From Paralithodes platypus (taxonomy: Eukaryota > Arthropoda > Malacostraca > Decapoda > Lithodidae): a stretch of 64,000 bases of DNA. The notes under the pieces were generated by a model. The model saw only the letters and a program-made list of their open reading frames with translations. It was not told where the DNA came from and did no database searches. The position numbers were made by a program, and so were the translations under genes. Every line of letters begins with the position of its first letter. The stretch's first letter is position 1. The stretch spans positions 28,485,558 through 28,549,557 of the forward strand of contig CM064485.1 of assembly GCA_032716605.1 (NCBI GenBank), read 5' to 3'. Positions 34,181 to 45,166 of the stretch are shown here, in pieces.

Positions 34181-34940
34181 TAAGTATTAATGATATTTAT
34201 GGTACGATGACGATTTGAGTGAAGGAAACAGTCTAAATACCTCCGCACAGGGAGGGGTGGCCACTACCCACCCTGCGCAGCTACGAGGTTAAGTATCCTA
34301 GAAAGGACGCAAATCGCGTCCTTGTACACAAAAGGGTCAACTCTCTGAGTATTAGTATATGACTGACTCTTATTTTGTAAGCTACCCCATTCAATTAATC
34401 TACTGTAGTATATAGGCCTACCTTTTAGATAATTATTTAAATTAATTTTAATGTTCCTATTAAAAAAACATGTAAGGTTAATCTATGAGGTAAAATATAA
34501 TAAGCATCTTCAACAGGGTATCAAATAATGTGATAAACCTTGAACCAGTCTCTTTCAATAATAATAATAATAATGAAAATAATAATAACAATATAGTAAA
34601 AATATTACAAAAATAGTTCAATAAACAGTAATCATCATTAAATTAATAATAGAAACTGAAGACCTATTCCCAAGCACTACTTCTTAAAATTTGAGCAAGT
34701 TAATAATAATAAAAATAAATAATAATAATAATAATAATAATTAAAGTTGCAAGCAACGTTGTGCGGGGTTCGAGCGGGGTTGCACGCAGGGTATTGTGTT
34801 GGATACAAGGGCTGTGCCACATATATCAAAATATCATGTATCTTATCGGGCATAGAGAAAGTACAGAAGGAATATAGTGTAGCCATTTTGGCTATGGCCA
34901 CTTAGACCATTAAGGAGTGTGACCATTTTGGTTAAAGCTA
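34181..34940. other. AT-rich DNA with AAT microsatellites
   Basis: (AAT)n tracts occur at about 34557-34580 and 34700-34740. No gene is seen. Confidence 0.6.
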
Positions 34941-34975
34941 TTAATCCTGTACGAGTTGTTGTTGTTGTTGTTGTT

Positions 34976-36617
34976 CCCTAAGCTGCCTGGCCGAACAGCC
35001 CCGAGTCCCTGAGGAAAGCCATGGCCATGATCGGGCTTTCCCACAGAGCTCTCATTGAGTGTAGATTGTGTTGTTGGCGTAAGTGGTTGTGTGAAATGCA
35101 GTCTTCTATGATGTGTTTAATGGTATGGGGTGCTGTGTTACATCCCGGGCAGGCGTCGACAACGGAGTCATCCAGTCTCTTCTGATAGCTCAGGAGAGCT
35201 GGATGGTGTCCGCATCTCAGCTTGGCCAGGTGGACTCTGTCCTCGCGAGGAAGGGAGGATTCGGAAGGATGGATTTCGGGAGGTCGTGCTTGCAGCTGCG
35301 TGTTGTCTGTGAGTGAGTGGATGGATCGGCGAGAGATATGAGTATGGATGTGCTTCTGGAAGTTGGTTCGGGGTGGGCAGGGAGGGAGAGAGGACAGTAA
35401 TTGTGTGTGATACCGTGTGCTGGGTGTTGTTTTGATATTTCTTGGTGTCTGTGGGTGTGTTGCCTGTAGTTTAGTGGGTGGTCTTGGTTTGTGGAGGCTG
35501 CTGCCAGGAATTGAGTGCCTCTCATGTCCAGATGGTCTTTGACTTTGAGGATTTTGGTTTCTTGATGTAGGTGATCTGTGGGTGCAGTAGCTGTGCAGCC
35601 TGTAATGATCTTCAGGGCTTTGTTTTGAATAGTCTGTAAGGTCTTATGATGTGTTTCAGCTAGGTTAGAAGCCCAGGCTGGGCTTGCATATTCCATCACT
35701 GATCTTATGTATTGTTTATATACTGTGGTGGTAGTTTCTTTGTTGTGTTCAAATTTTGTGTGAGCATGTGACCTGAGGGCATTAAGTCTGGGTGTCAGTT
35801 TCTTTTTAATGTTTGTGGTGTGCTGTTTGAATGTCATATGAGTATCATATGTTACTCCTAGGATTTTGGGTGTGTGTGTATGTGTTAGGGGTGTGTTGTT
35901 TATGGTGAGTTGAGGGATGTATTCGTGTTCTCCTGTCCAGCTTGTGAGCAGGGTTGCGGTGGATTTGGCTGGGGCTAAATTAAGTCCGTTTGTAGTGCAC
36001 CAGCCATGTAGTGTGTTGAGATAGGGTTGAAGGAGATCTGTTGCTCTTTTTGGATCATGGTGTGTGCATGTGAGTGTTATGTCATCTGCATAGGAGGCTA
36101 AGTTTATTTGGGGCGTATTGGGTGTAGTTATATCGTGCATGTACAGATTGAAGAGTGCGGGCGATAGGACGGATCCTTGTGGGACTCCGTTTGGAAAGTT
36201 TCTGATTTTAGATGACTGACCGGCAAAAGATACGTGTGCACATCTGCCTGCTAGGAAGTTGGCCAGCCACCTTTTTGTGTTGTGCATGTTTGTGTTGTAG
36301 ATTTTGTTTGTTAGGTTGTGGTGGGGGATGGCATCGAAGGCTTTACTAATGTCGAGCGTGGCTAATAGCGATCTGTGTGGTGGTCTAGCTGAGTTGATGC
36401 CGTCAAAAGCTCTTTGTGTAAGGTCTGTGAGAAGAGTGTTTGTGGAGTGCAGTGGCCTAAAGCCATGTTGTGTTGGAGCTAGGGGTAGGTCGGGTGTAAT
36501 TAGTTGTAATACTAGGCGTTCCATGACTTTGGAGGGGGAGCAAAGGAGTGTGATGGGGCGGTGAGGAGGGTAGCGTGGGGTCTTTGTTGGGTTTGGGGAA
36601 TGTGGTGATGATACCAT
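34976..36617 (-). pseudogene. Reverse transcriptase and C-terminal zinc motif of the 2A-bearing LINE
   Basis: The frame 36617-35217 carries RPITLLCSPSKVMERLV, GFRPLHSTNTLLTDL, LDISKAFDAIPHHNL, GVPQGSVLSPALFNLYM and the active site SYADDITLTC. A frameshift near 35217 leads to KLRCGHHPALLSYQKR and CPGCNTAPHTIKH, the Cys/His motif usual at the end of such ORF2 proteins. It is separated from the endonuclease frame by a break near 36650-36740. Confidence 0.85.
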
Positions 36618-36735
36618 GCTTCCAAATATCTGGTATGGTGTTGTGTGAATAACTGTAGTTTGATATGTTAGTGAGTGCTTGTATGCCTTGTGGTCCCAGG
36701 TGTCTGAGGTGTATGTTGCTTATGTTGTCTAGGCC

Positions 36736-38085
36736 TCAAGCGGGTGAGTGCTTAAGATTGTTGATGATATGCTTTGTCTGGTGATTGGTGAGGGGTGTAT
36801 AGTTAGGGTCTGTGGGGCATTGTCTCTTACGTCGGATGACACGTCGGTCGTCTTTGTGAGGTTTTAGGTGGCTGACATGTGAGAAGTGATTGATGAGAGT
36901 GTTTGCTTGTTGTTTACATGAAGGAGTAGAGTCTGTTGCTGTGATTGCAGCATGTGATTGTGTTGTGTTGCTGTTGGAAAGTGTGATGCTGTTTAGTGTT
37001 TTGTAGAGTTTTTTGGTGTTTGTTTTGTGATCAAGTGTTTGTAGGAAGTTATTCCAATTTAGGTTTTGTTGTTCTTGTATTTTGTTGTTAGTTTGGGTGT
37101 TGAGTGCTTGGATTTGTTGTGTGATGTCTTGTGTGTGGGGTGCTGGGGAGTGTTTCAGTATGTCTCGTTGTCTGATGAGGTTTTGAATTACTGGTGTGAA
37201 GTTGGGGTTGTGTCTTTTTCTGTTACCTCTTGGAATGTGTTTCTTGTCAGCGTTTTGGATAGTTTTATTGAGTATGTGTACAGCATTGTTGATGTTAGTA
37301 ATGGGTGTACTGTTTAGAGTTGTGAAGTGTTGTTTTGTCTCATTTGTGAATGCTTCCCAGTTAGCTCTTTTATAATTGGTGTATGTGTGTTTGTGGCTAG
37401 CTGGGGTGAGTCTGGTTTTGGTGGTGATAATGATCGGGAGGTGGTCAGAGCCTAAGGTTCTGACCACCCTCCAGGATGTTGTGGGGGCGAGTTCTGGGGA
37501 GCAAAAGGTGATGTCTGGAGATGATGAGTTATAGAGGGCTTGGTGAGGAATATGGGTATGTTGATGGATGTCGTTAAGGATGATAAGGTTATCAGTTTGG
37601 TTTTGTAGTACCAGCCCTCTGTCTGTGTCGGGGTTGTCGACAAACCAGGCCGACGTCTTAGCGTTGAAGTCACCACCCAGGATGATGTGTGGGGTGTTTG
37701 TGATGTGTTTTAAGTGTGGTCTGTATTCATTTGGTACTGTAGGGGATGTTTGGGGAGGGATGTATGTGTTTATGATGGTTATGTTGAAGATGTTGCCAGT
37801 GCATATTTTAATTGATTGTATTTCTGATGTGTTATCATGTGGTGGGAGGAGGGATTTGGTTTGTACACTGGTAACTATGTATGATATTTCTTTGTGTACC
37901 AGGGTGATGACTCCACCGCCTCCGCCGACAGCCCGGTCTTGTCTGATGGTGGTGAAATCATGAAATGTGGGTGTTTTTTGTGTTGTGCGGAGTTTTGTTT
38001 CTTGTAAGATGGCAATGTGTATGTTGTGTTGTTTGATGAAGTGTGAGAGTTCGTGTTTCTCTGTGTTGATGCCATCTATGTTCAA
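36736..38085 (-). CDS. AP-type endonuclease domain of the 2A-bearing LINE
   Basis: 449 codons. The endonuclease hallmarks are ILQETKLRTTQKT (catalytic Glu), GGGGGVITLVHK, INTYIPPQ, ILGGDFNAKTSAW and TLGSDHLPIII (SDH). The remainder, rich in Asn, Thr and Gln, leads into RT. The domain would nick target DNA to prime reverse transcription. The ATG at 38085 is inside the natural start of the domain (N-I-D-G-I), because the protein is part of a longer ORF2. Confidence 0.8.
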   Translation of the reverse strand: MNIDGINTEKHELSHFIKQHNIHIAILQETKLRTTQKTPTFHDFTTIRQDRAVGGGGGVITLVHKEISYIVTSVQTKSLLPPHDNTSEIQSIKICTGNIFNITIINTYIPPQTSPTVPNEYRPHLKHITNTPHIILGGDFNAKTSAWFVDNPDTDRGLVLQNQTDNLIILNDIHQHTHIPHQALYNSSSPDITFCSPELAPTTSWRVVRTLGSDHLPIIITTKTRLTPASHKHTYTNYKRANWEAFTNETKQHFTTLNSTPITNINNAVHILNKTIQNADKKHIPRGNRKRHNPNFTPVIQNLIRQRDILKHSPAPHTQDITQQIQALNTQTNNKIQEQQNLNWNNFLQTLDHKTNTKKLYKTLNSITLSNSNTTQSHAAITATDSTPSCKQQANTLINHFSHVSHLKPHKDDRRVIRRKRQCPTDPNYTPLTNHQTKHIINNLKHSPA

Positions 38086-38285
38086 TTGGAGAATGTTAAT
38101 GTTATGTGCATGATGTATGTTGGGTGCTGCTGCACGAAGATGGGGTGGGGGTGAGGGAGGGGGTGGGGGTGGGGGTGAGGGAGGGGCTGGGGGTTGGGAT
38201 GGGTGAGGTGGGGTGGGGATTGGGGAGCAGGAGATGGGGGTTGGAATGGATTAGGATGTGGTGTGTTGAGTTGAGGATGTGGATG

Positions 38286-38400
38286 GTATGGGAAGGTTAG
38301 GTGGGTTAGGGAGGAGAGGTGGACGGGTTTTAGGGGGGGGGAGTGGATGATATGGGAAGGTTAGGTGGGTTGGGGAGGAGAGGTGGACGGGTTTTAGGCG
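38286..38400 (-). repeat. 64-bp repeat encoding a proline-rich linker
   Basis: Two units 64 bp apart contain TATGGGAAGGTTAGGTGGGT and 'ggacgggttttagg'. On the coding strand they read as Pro-rich 'KTRPPLLPNPPNLPI'. Together with G-rich sequence from 38140 they form the linker between the finger and the endonuclease. Confidence 0.7.
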
Positions 38401-38723
38401 AGGGATTTGACTGGGAGAGGGAGGGGCATGAGGAACAGGTCCAGGTGTTCGTGTAGTGTTTCTTGGAGGCAAGTGTTGTGCAGGTGAAGTGGGTCCAGTT
38501 CCTGCATGAATTGCAGAACTGAACCCTTAGTGTGGCGACTCGAAGTGATGGGTTTTGAACAAGTTGAACATATGTATGTGTAGGTGGGTCCTGGGTTGCT
38601 TTCAATGTCTCCAGCTAGAAGAAGTCCTCGAGAAATGACAGCCGGAGAGTAATTTCTCGGTGTAGGAAAAACTGTGTGGTGCGAGAGGTGTGGAAATTTC
38701 CGGCGCGACCGAAGCCACTCCAA
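38394..38723 (-). pseudogene. LINE N-terminus with 2A peptide and PHD-like zinc finger
   Basis: The frame from the ATG at 38723 contains LLLAGDIESNPGP, a match to the 2A consensus D-x-E-x-N-P-G-P (codons 38586-38609), about 37 residues from the start. 2A sequences cause ribosome skipping between Gly and Pro and are known from several LINE groups. The finger begins with YICSTCSKPI; a frameshift near 38530 moves the rest (FCNSCRNWTHFTC and TWTCSSC) into the frame 38605-38330. The Cys/His spacing is that of a PHD-like finger. Confidence 0.8.
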
Positions 38724-39163
38724 GGACTCCTGTACGAGTAGGCATAATTGCCCGAAATTGCCTTCATTCCCTGCTCATTTTCATGCATAAGCAAAAGCCA
38801 GAGCGTAATACAATTATGTATTCGTGAAAGTACGGTAATAGCTTTCAAATTACTCCTGAATCATCCCTGTACGACGTCTGGTTTTCTTGTAAGGATCTTG
38901 CAAACGAAGGGCAAAATTGCTAAAAATTACCAAATCCGTTAGGCGAAATCGCTAAAAATTACCAATTATTTTCTGTTTTCGCTAAGTGTGACGCTGCACA
39001 TAAGTGAGCTCTCTCTCACATAAACCTCAGTGTCGTGGCGGGGCCTGTAGGCTCAGGCTGACGTCCATCCGTGCTGCTTGCAAAAGCTGGCCTGGCTCAC
39101 AGGCTACAAAATAGCCGGAAAATCGTCTCCGTCATATGAGGGGCCCCGCGGGAATTGGGTTAA

Positions 39164-39925
39164 GAAGTGTGGTTGTTTTGATTATTTGATAGGGTCACCA
39201 TAAGGGTAATGGTATGGCATTTTTTCTGTACAGAAGCTTGGCCTTTTTGGTTGGGGCTTCTTAGGAATGTGACCTTTTTCGTTAGCCATGGAGAAACTGC
39301 AGGGGTACAAATTATTATAAGCAACCTCATGTTAAAAATATCTTATATATTTTTGTTTAGCTTTACTTGGCATTCCTCTTCCTCTATGTATCTAGCAATT
39401 TAACCGCCTCAAACTCCTTATGACGTGATGGTGTGGTAATTACCCCGGGCCAAAAAGCTCTTAAAAGACGATCGAGTGATAACTCAAGCGAGCTTGAAAT
39501 ACGCAGGCGTTTCGTTAATGGTCACCCCTTCGAGGATCAAGATGTCCGGCAATATATACAGGTAGGTTATAGATAAATTAATTTTGGGCTATTTCTTCCA
39601 TTTTATTTATCCTGTTAAAGTGCTTGATTGATTTTTGTGCTAATGTAGTTAGTATTTGGTGTAATTTTACATATTTCAGCTAAATCTGAAGAGCACATGC
39701 AATTTATTTGTGCATGTTCAGTAAGTATTGCTGGGGAAAGGGTTAACGTATTCATCTTTTGGGGTATTTATTCTATGTTTTTATCCTGTTTCTGTGATTG
39801 ATTGAGTTTTGTGCTAATGTAGTTGGTATTTGGTATAATTTTACATATTTTAGATAAATCAGAAGTGCACATGCAATATATTTGGGCATTTTCAGTCAGT
39901 ATTGCTGGGGATACGGTTAACATAC
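39164..39925 (+). repeat. 174-bp tandem repeat upstream of the RTE-like LINE
   Basis: Units starting near 39694 and 39868 share CACATGCAAT, 'ggcattttcagtcagtattg', 'ttaac' and 'ggtataattttacatatttt'. Further copies are at about 41390-41510 and 41850-42052. Since a unit directly precedes the RT frame at both LINE copies, it may be the element's 5' promoter region. 39164-39590 holds nothing I recognise. Confidence 0.65.
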
Positions 39926-41340
39926 AGTATTCATCATAGGAAGGGAAGAGGATGTGTAGCTCAGATCTTTGCCCTGAAATATGTTGTGGAGAAATATCTT
40001 GAGAAGGGACAAAAGTTGTATGCTGCCTTCATGGACTTGGAGAAGGCCTATGACAGAGTTGATAGAGAAGGTACCGGTATGTAGAAAGTAGGCCTACTTG
40101 GAATATACGGAGCAGATAGCAAGTTGCTGAAAGCAGTGAAAAGCATGTATGAGGGTGCAAAGGTGTCAGTATGTGTTGAGAATGAACAGAGCGAGTTCTT
40201 TGATCTGAATTTTGGGTTAAAGAATGGGTGTGTGATGTCCCTGTGGTTGTTCAATATATACTGTACTGTATATGGATGGAGTCCTAAAAAAAAAAAAATG
40301 CAAGGATGAGCAGTGGATGTTGGTGTACCACTAATAAGGGAAGGCAACGAGTGGAATGACAGAGTTGATAGAGAAGGTATGTGGAAAGTACTGAGAATAT
40401 ATGGAGTAGATGGCAAGTTGCTGAAAGCAGTGAAGAGTATGTATGAGAGTGCAAAGGTATCAGTACGTGTGAAGAATGAACAGAGGGAGTTCTTTGAACT
40501 GAATGTTTGGTAAAGCAAGGGTGTGTGATGTCCCGATGGTTCTATATATACAGTATATGGATGGAGTCATAAAAGAAATACAAGGAAGAGCAGTGGATGT
40601 TTGTGTACTGCTGTTTGCTGACGATATGAATGGAAGTTGCAGGGTCTGGTAAATATGTTTGGAACAGTGTGCGAAAAATGGAATCTGAAGGTAAATGCGG
40701 GGAAGAGCAAGGTTATGGTCTTCGAAAGGGGTGAAGCCACAGAGTGTGAGGTGAAGTTGAACGGTCAGGCTATGGAGATTGTCAGCTCATTTAAGTATCT
40801 TGGCAGTGTACAGAGTAAAGATGGGAGTATGGATGAAGAAGTGTGGGAGAGGGTGCAACAGGGGAAGAGGGTTGTAGGAATGCTGAAAGCAGTAACATGA
40901 AGTAGGGTGGATAGCATGGAACTGAAGAAGTCCTTGCATGACAGTGTGGTAATCCCGACACTGACTTACGGAAGCGAAGCATGGACGTTGTTGGAGAGAT
41001 TCAAACCAAGAGTGAAAGGGATGGAAATGAGTTACTTGAGAAGTGTGTGCAGAGTTACATGGAGGGATAGACAGACGAATGAGGAAGTACGAGAGAGGTG
41101 TGGTGTGAATGTACTGGAAAGTGCGAAAAAGAACACCTTGAGATGGTTCGGCCATGCGGAACGTATGGGAAGCGAGAGAATGACTAAGAGAGTGTACGAG
41201 TGAGGTGGAAGGACAGAGGGAGAAATAAACCGAGAGAGAGGTGGAAGGATGGAGTTAAGAAGTATATGCGTGAAAGCGGTGCTGGATGGGAGAAGGGGCG
41301 TCGACTGACTGGGGACAGAGGTGCATAGGGGTGTTTCATT
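39926..41340 (+). pseudogene. RTE-like LINE, degenerate RT and C-terminal region
   Basis: Frames along the plus strand give HRKGRGCVAQIFALKYVVEK and MDLEKAYDRVDREG (RT blocks), KWNLKVNAGKSKVMVFERG, SFKYLGSVQSKDG, TLTYGSEAWTLLER and LRWFGHAERMGSER (C-terminal blocks). The YADD core is degenerate (LLFADDMN-like bases near 40613). Frames are broken in many places. A 309-bp internal duplication (40051-40359 and 40360-40620) repeats the RT segment. The family call as RTE-like is tentative. Confidence 0.75.
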
Positions 41341-41489
41341 CGTGGCCAATCCTTCGGGGATCAAGGCGTCCGTCAATAGATAGATAGATAAATTCATCTT
41401 TAGGGCTATTTCTTACATTTTCTTTATCCTGTTAGTGTACTTTATTAACAATTTTGGTAATGTAGTTGGTAATTGGTGTAATTTTACAT

Positions 41490-41800
41490 ATTTCAGATAA
41501 AGGATGTCAACAGAATAACAAATGATGAGCTGAAGAGACGTTTAGGTATAAAGAGTATTAGCGAGGAGATGCGTACAAGTAAACTGGGATGGTATGGACA
41601 TGTGGAGAGAATGGATGAACAAAATTGGGTGAAAAGATGCAGGTCTGCGATTGTGGAGGGAGCTGCACCAAGGGGTGGACCGAGTAAGACCTGGGATAGG
41701 ACTATACGTGCCGATCTCAAATCCAAAAACTTGACAAGTAAAGCATCCCTTAACAGGGTTGCCTGGAATGCCGCCATTAGGAAAAGAGACTGAAACTGCC
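41490..41800 (+). pseudogene. Second C-terminal LINE block
   Basis: The frame 41569-41793 encodes WYGHVERMDEQNWVKRC and VEGAAPRGGPSKTW and is homologous to 8700-8930. It follows a partial 174-bp unit and so belongs to another truncated LINE copy. Confidence 0.7.
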
Positions 41801-42052
41801 CATCTGTGTGGAGCACTCAGTCTTAAAATTTTATGTACAGTACGTATGTATGTATAAATCTGAAGAGCACATGCAATCTATTTAGGCATTTTCAGTCAGA
41901 ATTGCTGGGTAAAGGGTTAACATATTAATATTTTGGAGGATTTCTTCCATTTATTTATCCTGTTAGTGAGTTTTATAGATTTCAGTGCTACTGTAGTGGT
42001 ATTTGGTGTAATTTTACATATTTTAGATAAATCTGAAGAGGACATGCAATAT
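41801..42052 (+). repeat. 174-bp unit of the RTE-like LINE interrupted by DIRS copy C
   Basis: The unit ends 'gcaatat' before ATTTG at 42053-42057 and resumes at 58272 with GGCATTTTCAGTCGG. The intact counterpart at about 39870 reads GCAATATATTTGGGCATTTT, which defines the empty site. Confidence 0.85.
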
Positions 42053-42353
42053 ATTTGTTAGTAGTCTTGGCAAATCCAACGTCAAGGCTATTAACCTAAT
42101 TGCAATGACGACTTGTCTATTTTGACTGCTATGTCGTCATTCCAACCGCGGTTAAAAAGAAAACGTCTAGAGTCTACTCCTTATCTTGCTCTAGGAGACG
42201 TTGTACATTAACCAAAACTACCACCGAAGGTGAAAAAAGCATAGAAGAGAAGAAAAAGGGGTTTACCTTAGTTACCGCTTAAGGCCCATCCCGTGTTCCG
42301 TCATGTGCAGATCCCTGTCGAACGTGCGCATGAGCGACCCTCTCTTGTCATCA
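42053..42353 (+). repeat. Left inverted terminal repeat of DIRS copy C
   Basis: Near-identical to 43432-43733, and inverted relative to 57921-58266. Confidence 0.92.
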
Positions 42354-43431
42354 TTTTTGTACGCGCTCCATTGAATGAAGTCGCTTTTGTTGTGCTCCTT
42401 TAATTCACCCTGTTTAGGTTCGTTTCGGCTTATCTGGCCTTCTTTTTTGTTAGACAGATGTTACGTGATCTAGGGCACACGTAAATGGGCTCCTAAGTGT
42501 GTATAATGGAGACGCGTGTGGAAATAGCCTACCGAAGGTACGGGGGCGCCTGGCTTTCCTCGTATATGTTTTTCATTCTTTCTCTTTTCATATTCTTTTT
42601 TCCTGTTAGTCTGGGCATAGTTTAGCTTTTAGCTTAATTTAGCCTAGCTCGTTTTCTCATTCAGGAATTGCTATGCCCCTATGAGTTTTCATTTTTTCAT
42701 AGCCTAGGTGTAACGTTGGTAAACAATCTGAGTTTTCGTTGGTGGCGGTGCTGTTTGTAGAGTTTGTGTCGGCCGCATTATTAGCGTTATTCCCGAGTCC
42801 CCCCTTTCGAGTCCTTCACTGTGTCTCAAGGGCCTGGGCGACAGGTGGTTCGTGATACTCCAGGGGTACCCCACGGGGGCCCCTTTCACACCACAGGGTT
42901 TTTCGCCCCTGACACATTCTCTGCTCACGGCTAGGCCACCCTTTTTCTCACCAGTTTCATTTACTGGTTTTTGTTTTCTCTTCCTGTTTCACCTCCATCC
43001 TTTCAGTCTTTTGCCCAATCCAGGGGTTCCTCACGGGGGCCCCTGTTTGTGCGAAACCACCCTCCCTGCCACTTCTCCTCATGGGCTTTGCTCTATCTCT
43101 ATGGGTTGGGTGGTTCCTGGGGGATGTGCCTCCTCTCCCCTGGTGTGTCTTCCTTGCCTCTCCCTTTACCGGTTGAGTCAGGATAAATTCAAGGAAGACA
43201 CTGCTCAGCTTGATGGCCATCATTGCTTGGAGTTCATAAGGAGATGACGCATTTTGTGTGGCTTTTTTTGGTATTCCCTAGACGCTCCTCTCGCTTTTTT
43301 CGGCGCCGGACCATCTCGGCCGGTCCCGCAAATTTGCGGGAGCTCGATTCGGTCCTCTGGAACGTTTCGGCTCCCCGCAAATTTGCGGAGATCGTTGGGG
43401 GGTCCCGCAAAATTGCGGGAGGGTGGTGTCG
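42354..43431 (+). other. 5' leader of DIRS copy C (first part)
   Basis: Non-coding leader. It ends with three palindromes of the CCGCAAATTTGCGG type at 43326-43339, 43375-43388 and 43405-43418 (the last a one-base variant). The fourth, 51858-51871, lies beyond the copy B insertion. Confidence 0.75.
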
Positions 43432-43733
43432 ATTTGTTAGTAGTCTTGGCAAATCCAACGTCAAGGCTATTAACCTAATTGCAATGACGACTTGTCTATT
43501 TTGACTGCTATGTCGTCATTCCAACCGCGGTTAAAAAGAAAACGTCTAGAGTCTACTCCTTATCTTGCTCTAGGAGACGTTGTACATTAACCAAAACTAC
43601 CACCGAAGGTGAAAAAAGTATAGAAGAGAAGAAAAAGGGGTTTACCTTAGTTACCGCTCAAGGCCCATCCCGTGTTCCGTCATGCGCTGATCCCTGTCGA
43701 ACGTGCGCATGAGCGACCCTCTCTTGTTATCAT
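43432..43733 (+). repeat. Left inverted terminal repeat of DIRS copy B
   Basis: About 302 bp, starting ATTTGTTAGTAGTC and pairing with 51486-51775. Confidence 0.92.
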
Positions 43734-44695
43734 TTTTTCACGCGTCGCCATTGTTGAGTCCGCTTTTGTTGTGCTCCTTCAATTCACCCTGTTTTAGGTT
43801 CGTTTCGGCTTTTCTGGCCTTCTTTTTGTTAGACAGATGTTACGTGATCTAGGGCACACGTAAATGGGCTCCTCAGTGTGTTTAATGGAGACGCGTGTGG
43901 AAATAGCTACCGAAGGTACGGGGGCGCCTCGCGTTCCTCGTATGTGTTTTTCATTCCTTTCTCTTTCCATATTCTTTTTTCCTGTTAGTCTGGGCATAGT
44001 TTAGCTTATTTTAGCCTAGCTTGTTTCTCATTCAGGAATTGCTATGCCCTATGAGTTTTCATATTTTCATAGCCTAGGTGTACAGTTGGTTCACAATCTG
44101 AGATTTCGTGGTGGCGGTGCTGTTTGTAGGGTTTGTGTCGGCCGCATTATTAGCGTTATTCCCGAGTCACCCCTTTCGAGCCTTCACTGTGTCTCAAGGG
44201 CCTGGGCGCTTGGTGGTTCGTGATATCCAGGGGTACCCCACGGGGGCCTCTCCCTCACACCACAGGGTTTTTCGCCCCTGACACATTCTGTCCTCACGGC
44301 TAGGCCACCCTTTTTCTCGCCAGTTTCATTTACTGGTTTTTGTGTTCCCTTACTGTTTTCACCTCCATCCTTTCATTCCCTTTTGCCCAATCCTGGGGTA
44401 CCCTACGGGGGCCCCTGTTTGTGCCAAACCACCCTTCCTGCCACTTCTCCTCATGGGCTTTGCTCTATCTCTGTGGGTGGGGTGGTTCCTGGGGGATGTG
44501 CCTCCTCTCCCCTGGTGTGTCTTCCTTGCCTCTCCCTTGACCAGTTGAGTCAGGATATTATCAAGGAAGACACTGCTCAGCTTGATGGCCATCGTCGCTT
44601 GGAGTCATAAGGAGTTGACGCTTTTTTCTGGGCCTGTGTTGGTATTCCCTAGACGCTCCTCTCGCTTTTTCGGCGCCGGACCATCTCGGCCGGTC

Positions 44696-44836
44696 CCGCA
44701 AATTTGCGGAGTGCTCGATTCGGTCCACGGACGTTTCGGCTCCCCGCAAATTTGCGGAGATCGCTGGGGGGTCTCGCGGTGAGGCGGGAGGGTTGTGTCG
44801 GTACGGTTATGCCTCCATTGGCCCGCAAATTTGCGG
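44696..44836. promoter_or_regulatory. CCGCAAATTTGCGG palindromes in the leader of DIRS copy B
   Basis: Perfect copies lie at 44696-44709, 44744-44757 and 44823-44836; the third member of the array (near 44776) has decayed to GTCTCGCGGTGAGGCGGG. Same spacing as in copies A and C. Confidence 0.7.
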
Positions 44837-45037
44837 TTATAGTTGGCTTTCACGGTGACCCTTTTTTGTGTCATCTTGTTGCCTGGTACTATATTGGTGT
44901 ATGCACTTTCCTGGTGTTATGGACCCTGCATGTGAGGTGTTGAGTGGTGGTTAACACTTTCTCCATCTTTGCAGGTTCTGCTTGTGCTCTTCCGCCTCAC
45001 CCGCCCTCCTCACCTCCATCGGTGCTCCCGGTTTAGA

Positions 45038-45161
45038 GTGAGTACGACTTCCAGTTTGCATGTGTGTTCCTGTTTACCCATGCTCATTCCCTGGTTTTTA
45101 TTGGACATTATCTTCACTTACTCCGTCAACGTGCTGCTTATGGTGTGTTCTTCCGTTGCAG
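45038..45161 (+). other. Putative 124-nt intron before the Gag start of DIRS copy B
   Basis: Donor GTGAGTAC at 45038 and acceptor CTTCCGTTGCAG ending at 45161, five bases before the ATG at 45167. A further acceptor, CTCCATCTTTGCAG, ends at 44974, leaving a 63-nt exon between them. The same signals are present in copies A and C. Predicted from consensus only. Confidence 0.5.
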
Positions 45162-45166
45162 GTGGG

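Larger units (their letters stand above)
34956..38727 (-). mobile_element. LINE with 2A peptide, PHD-like finger, AP endonuclease and RT
   Basis: A 3.77-kb non-LTR retrotransposon flanked by the 11-bp target duplication TCCTGTACGAG. Its 3' end (34956-34975) is an (AAC)n tail on the minus strand. The 5' end lies 4 bp before the first ATG, so only a few bases of 5' UTR remain. The domain order 2A, finger, endonuclease, RT, C-terminal zinc motif resembles Crack/CR1-group elements described from invertebrates; the exact clade is inferred. At least three frame changes break the coding sequence. Confidence 0.88.
34941..39163. mobile_element. piggyBac-like MITE split by a LINE
   Basis: TTAA at 34941-34944 is followed by TCCTGTACGAG, then the LINE (34956-38727), then TCCTGTACGAG again (38728-38738) and the MITE remainder to 39159, closed by TTAA at 39160-39163. 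The joined left end would resemble the MITE at 9035 (TTAACCCTATCAGAGCGGGC), and the right end, GCGGGAATTGGGTTAA, has the same form. Its interior shares a block near 38770-38870 with 10860-10970 and with 9140. The MITE itself is about 430 bp. Confidence 0.65.
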
